Shown here piece by piece: positions 41,240 to 44,342 of a DNA stretch of 44,342 nucleotides. Each line of letters opens with the position of its first letter. Position 1 is the stretch's first letter. The stretch is from UBA9642 sp964545585 (GTDB taxonomy: Archaea > Nanobdellota > Nanobdellia > Woesearchaeales > UBA9642). The translations under genes were made by a program, and so were the position numbers. The notes below the pieces were generated by a model. That model saw only the letters and a program-made list of their open reading frames with translations. It did not search any database and had not been told where the DNA came from. The stretch lies in contig CAZJFT010000003.1 in assembly GCA_964545585.1 (NCBI GenBank), forward strand, positions 1 through 44,342. Direction: 5' to 3'.

Positions 41240-41265
41240 GACTGATAGTTAAAGACTGATAGTTA
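41238..41265. repeat. 14-bp exact tandem duplication after the site-2 protease stop
   Basis: AAGACTGATAGTTA is repeated exactly at 41238-41251 and 41252-41265. The first copy begins inside the TAA stop codon of the protease gene. It is the same unit length as the duplication at 24980-25007 but different in sequence. Confidence 0.85.
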
Positions 41266-41282
41266 TTCTGTATTCTGAAATT

Positions 41283-42497
41283 TCATTTTTGCAAATTTTG
41301 CACATAAAATACATCTTTCATCCTATGTATTTTAACAAGTGAATCCACAAAGAAATCTTGGCAGGATTCTTGATGCATCATGTCTTTTAGAACAAAATGC
41401 TCAGCCTTGACTAATGCATCTTCCCTGATCTCCCTAATGTATGGCTCAAGCAAACGCCCATTATCTAATCCTGCAATCAAATCAGAAGTAATCACAGATT
41501 TCCTGATATTCTTTATTTTACTAGTCTGATCCATGCTATCAAGCCCATGATTATTGTCAGACAAATCAACAAGTTTCACAAGCAACACTAGATGAGTCTT
41601 ATCATGATACGATATATTGACAATTTCTGGGATATACAATCCAGTATAACACTTCCATTTTATATCTTCAAGATAATCTTTGCTAGAAGTCTCCTCGTAA
41701 GGAGAGGATTCAATAATATTTATCGTCCTTATGATGAACTCTTTCAATTCAGTGTATGCATTATAATCAAGTAATTTAAGGAATTCCAAAACATTCTCTT
41801 TATTGAATCTTTTTCCTCTCCTATCCAAATGATAATCAACATACTTTAATATCATATCATAATGATTAGTCAATAATTTGACTGCTTCTTGCAAATCCTT
41901 AGGAATCATCTTATCCAGAAATTCCTGATAATTAGCGATAGTATACCTGTTGCCTTGTTCATCTTTCAGATTATACATCAAATCTTCGATGAAATCATGC
42001 AATGCAGCAACAGACGCATACCGTTTTATATCAGGATTATCTTTATTCAATTCATAGAATGTGCACGCAACTCTATTATGATGACAGCTCATGCTTATGC
42101 CAGATTTTCGAATCTTTTTTGACTTGATAAAAAGCCCATAAGAAAGTGCCACAGCATCAGAATATTTCCCGAAAAATCTCTCTAAACAAGTCTTATCAGG
42201 CACCTTGAAATCGAGCAATTCATGATGCATAGTCTGAAAATATTTATTCTTGGCGACACTAATACGCGCATCACTTATCAACGTAGGCGCATCCATGTCA
42301 TGCTCTCTCGGAGTTCCATATTCCTCCTGGATGAATCTTTGTGAGAACTCTATGATCTTCTTATAGGAATTCTTGTAAAGCTTCTTAAGGACCTTCTCAT
42401 CAGGAACCTGCTTGTTCAATAAAGAATCTAGAACAATCCTCGCATACTTGTATCTAGGACTCTTCCTCAACATAGAAATCTCATCAGTATATCTCAT
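41283..42497 (-). CDS. RelA/SpoT-like HD-domain protein A
   Basis: The 404-residue protein holds HD-domain ligands: SCHHNRVA (H139/H140), ALHDFIED (H167, D168, E171, D172) and LVKLVDLSDN (aligned with KLADRLHN of SpoT). This matches the hydrolase half of RelA/SpoT proteins, with no synthetase or TGS domain. An N-terminal region of about 130 residues is unique. TATA ATATTTAAATC (about 42520-42530 on minus) overlaps the stop codon of the next gene upstream, giving a leaderless message. It is a paralogue of that gene. The substrate may be (p)ppGpp or another nucleotide. Confidence 0.7.
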   Translation of the reverse strand: MRYTDEISMLRKSPRYKYARIVLDSLLNKQVPDEKVLKKLYKNSYKKIIEFSQRFIQEEYGTPREHDMDAPTLISDARISVAKNKYFQTMHHELLDFKVPDKTCLERFFGKYSDAVALSYGLFIKSKKIRKSGISMSCHHNRVACTFYELNKDNPDIKRYASVAALHDFIEDLMYNLKDEQGNRYTIANYQEFLDKMIPKDLQEAVKLLTNHYDMILKYVDYHLDRRGKRFNKENVLEFLKLLDYNAYTELKEFIIRTINIIESSPYEETSSKDYLEDIKWKCYTGLYIPEIVNISYHDKTHLVLLVKLVDLSDNNHGLDSMDQTSKIKNIRKSVITSDLIAGLDNGRLLEPYIREIREDALVKAEHFVLKDMMHQESCQDFFVDSLVKIHRMKDVFYVQNLQK

Positions 42498-42519
42498 AAA
42501 AGAAGAAAAGAGGAATGAT

Positions 42520-43800
42520 TTAAATATTTATTTGTGCAGCATCCACAACTGGCTTCTTTATAGTATAATCTGTATCCACATCTGTAAAGAATACAGGTGT
42601 CAATTGTTTCAGATTAGTTAATGCCCTGAATGTGAATGATGAAACAAATATGGACTTTATGAAATCCTTAGCGACAGAATCATATGAGTATCTCAATGTA
42701 TTCTCTGCAACTTCCATTATATGATTATTCAAAGGCGCATAATTTGTGTGAATCTCATATCCTTTATTGACCCAAGTCATCGCCTTAAGCGCATTCTTAT
42801 TTCTGTTCCATCTCTTAACAACATCCCTTCCGATGCCATTGTAATAGAGATCTATTCCTTTCATGTCAAATGCGAGAAAATCATTATTAGAAACACAAAT
42901 ATCAGCGATATCCTTAACATAATCCCTGTAACATGCCCACTTCAATCTTTCCCTGAAGAAGTCTCCATCTTCCAGATTATATGCTATAGAGTATGTCCTG
43001 CCGACATATTTTGCCAATGACCCTGCATCATTATTGAATAATGATTCAAGCACCTCTAAAGAATTTTTCTTGTTGAACGTCAATCCTTTTATTTCTGAAC
43101 GACCTGAACTATCCTCGACAATATTGTTCTTAAGCTTATCCTCTATGGTGCTTATTATTAAATCATACTTGTTTGTTATCGCATCAACATTCATTCTTAA
43201 CTTATAAGGTATCATTTTTTCCATGAATATATCATATCCTTTTATTCCTTTTTCAAGATTGAATTTGTTTGCTAAGAATACAAATAAATCTTCAGGAACA
43301 TCATGGTATGCTAAAGATGCTCTGCCTACAAAATCGAATCCCATAGCATATCCTGTCATTGCAGCATTATGTGGATGCGTAGACGCCGGTAATCCGCTGT
43401 CTCGTATCAGATTGGCTTCATCATAATAACCATATACAGAAGTGACTGAATCCGCAAATTCATCAAATATTATATTCATGAGATCTTTTGGAGGCTTTTG
43501 TTGTGTATGCACATAGAAATCAAGTTCATCGACTATAGGATCATATTCTTTGGCATATCTTGCTTTAAATATCTCTTGAGGATCGCGCCCCTTGACTCGT
43601 AAATTTTCTCCTAACACCAGATCGTCGTTTTTCCAAAACCACTCAATAGCATTTATGGTGTGTTTAGTCCTCTTTCCAAACAATGTATTCAATGCATCGA
43701 TTGGAGGATATTTCTGCAAAAGTATAGAACGTATAACATAATATGCGGCCTGCATATTATGGCTTGACAAGTCTAGTTCTTTATCTTTAATATCTTCCAT
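42520..43800 (-). CDS. RelA/SpoT-like HD-domain protein B
   Basis: The 426-residue protein is a divergent paralogue of the preceding entry. Shared blocks are LIRDSGLPASTHPHNAAM (compare KIRKSGISMSCHHNRVAC) and AYHDVPEDLFVFL (H166, D167, E170, D171; compare ALHDFIEDLMYNL), then KMIPYKLRMNVDAITNKYDL (compare KMIPKDLQEAVKLLTNHYDM). The distal aspartate sits in DMKGIDLYYNG, degenerate relative to protein A. TATA CTTATAAATTTTAT (43848-43861, read on minus) is about 50 bases upstream, so it has a leader. It is divergent from the SpoU gene. Confidence 0.68.
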   Translation of the reverse strand: MEDIKDKELDLSSHNMQAAYYVIRSILLQKYPPIDALNTLFGKRTKHTINAIEWFWKNDDLVLGENLRVKGRDPQEIFKARYAKEYDPIVDELDFYVHTQQKPPKDLMNIIFDEFADSVTSVYGYYDEANLIRDSGLPASTHPHNAAMTGYAMGFDFVGRASLAYHDVPEDLFVFLANKFNLEKGIKGYDIFMEKMIPYKLRMNVDAITNKYDLIISTIEDKLKNNIVEDSSGRSEIKGLTFNKKNSLEVLESLFNNDAGSLAKYVGRTYSIAYNLEDGDFFRERLKWACYRDYVKDIADICVSNNDFLAFDMKGIDLYYNGIGRDVVKRWNRNKNALKAMTWVNKGYEIHTNYAPLNNHIMEVAENTLRYSYDSVAKDFIKSIFVSSFTFRALTNLKQLTPVFFTDVDTDYTIKKPVVDAAQINI

Positions 43801-43847
43801 ATGAAACCCCGAACAATACCGAACTACTAGGTGGTAACAACTATCTT

Positions 43848-43876
43848 CTTATAAATTTTATCAAAATATATAAAAC
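43848..43876. promoter_or_regulatory. Divergent TATA boxes for HD protein B and the SpoU gene
   Basis: The minus-reading element covers 43848-43861 and the plus-reading AAAATATATAAAAC covers 43863-43876, one base apart. The plus box is about 27 bases before ATG 43897. Transcription factors at one would crowd the other. Confidence 0.6.
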
Positions 43877-43896
43877 ATAATCAAAACCCAGAAAGC

Positions 43897-44342
43897 ATGA
43901 TTACACTCATACTCATAGAACCAGAAAATCCGGGGAATACAGGAGCGATACTTCGAAGTATGAAGAATTTCGATTTCAACTCAATAATTCTTGTCAACCC
44001 AAAATTTGACATAAGCAGTGAAGAGCTTAGGAACAGGGCAAAATGGGCCGGCGATCTGATAAAAAAGATAAAAATCAGGAAATATGACATGAAAAAATTG
44101 AGGAAAGACTTTGATTATCTTGTCGCTACAACAGCAAAGCTTGGAAGGGATTACAATCTTTTAAGGACACCGATAACAGCAGAGCAATTCGCAGAAAAAA
44201 TATCCAATATAGACAAGAAGACAAAAATAGGATTATTGATAGGGAGAGAAGGGACAGGATTGAACAATGAAGAGATAAAAGTATGCGATTTCACAGACAC
44301 TATACCTGAATCAAAGAAGTACTGCACGATTAACATAAGTCA
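43897..44342 (+). CDS. SpoU/TrmH-family RNA 2'-O-methyltransferase, 3' end cut
   Basis: At least 148 codons from ATG 43897 run off the window. Motif 1 IEPENPGNTGAILRSMKNF, motif 2 IGLLIGREGTGLNNEEI and the start of motif 3 (TINIS) are those of the trefoil-knot SPOUT methyltransferases, closest to the LasT/TrmJ group with (V/I)xPxNPGN at the start. It would methylate a tRNA (TrmJ acts on position 32) or rRNA ribose. The start is leaderless, behind the TATA at 43863-43876. Confidence 0.9.
   Translation, partial: MITLILIEPENPGNTGAILRSMKNFDFNSIILVNPKFDISSEELRNRAKWAGDLIKKIKIRKYDMKKLRKDFDYLVATTAKLGRDYNLLRTPITAEQFAEKISNIDKKTKIGLLIGREGTGLNNEEIKVCDFTDTIPESKKYCTINIS

Noticed and set aside
1..44342. 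Insertion sequences, integrase or prophage genes
   Set aside because: No transposase, integrase or phage structural protein and no long terminal inverted repeats were seen.

Overview
The window looks like the genome of a small-genome, AT-rich archaeon of the DPANN group, most like Woesearchaeota or Pacearchaeota. Archaeal hallmarks seen directly are aRF1 with NIKS and GGQ motifs, aIF5A with a hypusine site, eL40, uS2 in archaeal form, MBF1, archaeal NAC, Sec61-beta, RadB, an archaeal SRP RNA, an archaeal-type RNase P RNA, a presenilin-like protease and TATA boxes at almost every transcription unit. Placement within DPANN is inference from gene content and small protein sizes. There are no insertion sequences, integrases, CRISPR arrays or phage genes.

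Layout. 1-5407 (minus) is one uninterrupted reading frame of at least 1802 codons, cut by the window edge: a huge secreted modular surface protein with calcium-type repeats, Ig-like domains and two beta-helices. 5495-5765 (minus) is SRP RNA. 5842-10570 holds a degenerate metallo-beta-lactamase-fold protein, a PIN-ASCH pair, a presenilin/DedA pair, a COG1325-like RNA-binding protein and two small membrane proteins. 10574-17298 has a HerA-like ATPase, an exported parvulin-thioredoxin fusion, uS2 with a long leader, a DUF2157 plus GDYXXLXY pair, and RadB.

17846-24275 is a five-gene glycosylation operon: two STT3-like GT-C proteins, a processive GT2, a membrane thioredoxin and a GT39-like GT-C. 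It converges on a dolichol-phosphate mannosyltransferase-like GT2. That gene ends a six-gene minus-strand operon (28556-24289) with two related helical proteins, a MinD-like protein without P-loop lysines, a THUMP methyltransferase and MBF1. Next come a Sec61-beta/NAC operon, YdeI and an endonuclease III without iron-sulfur cysteines, RNase P RNA, a VIT-like protein, exported and regulatory proteins, a set of small unknowns, and tRNA-Cys immediately followed by a nucleotidyltransferase. 35674-41239 carries aRF1, a SprT-like protease, three unknowns, aIF5A-eL40 and a site-2 protease. The right end has two tandem RelA/SpoT-like HD proteins and a cut SpoU methyltransferase.

Together the window joins core translation and protein-export genes to cell-surface biogenesis: secretion (SRP, Sec61-beta, NAC), folding and disulfide chemistry outside the membrane (parvulin-thioredoxin, thioredoxin, several cysteine-rich exported domains), glycosylation, and membrane proteolysis (presenilin, S2P). 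Most promoters sit about 25 bases before the start codon, implying leaderless mRNAs. A minority, including the giant surface protein, the parvulin fusion, uS2 and aIF5A, have leaders with Shine-Dalgarno sequences.
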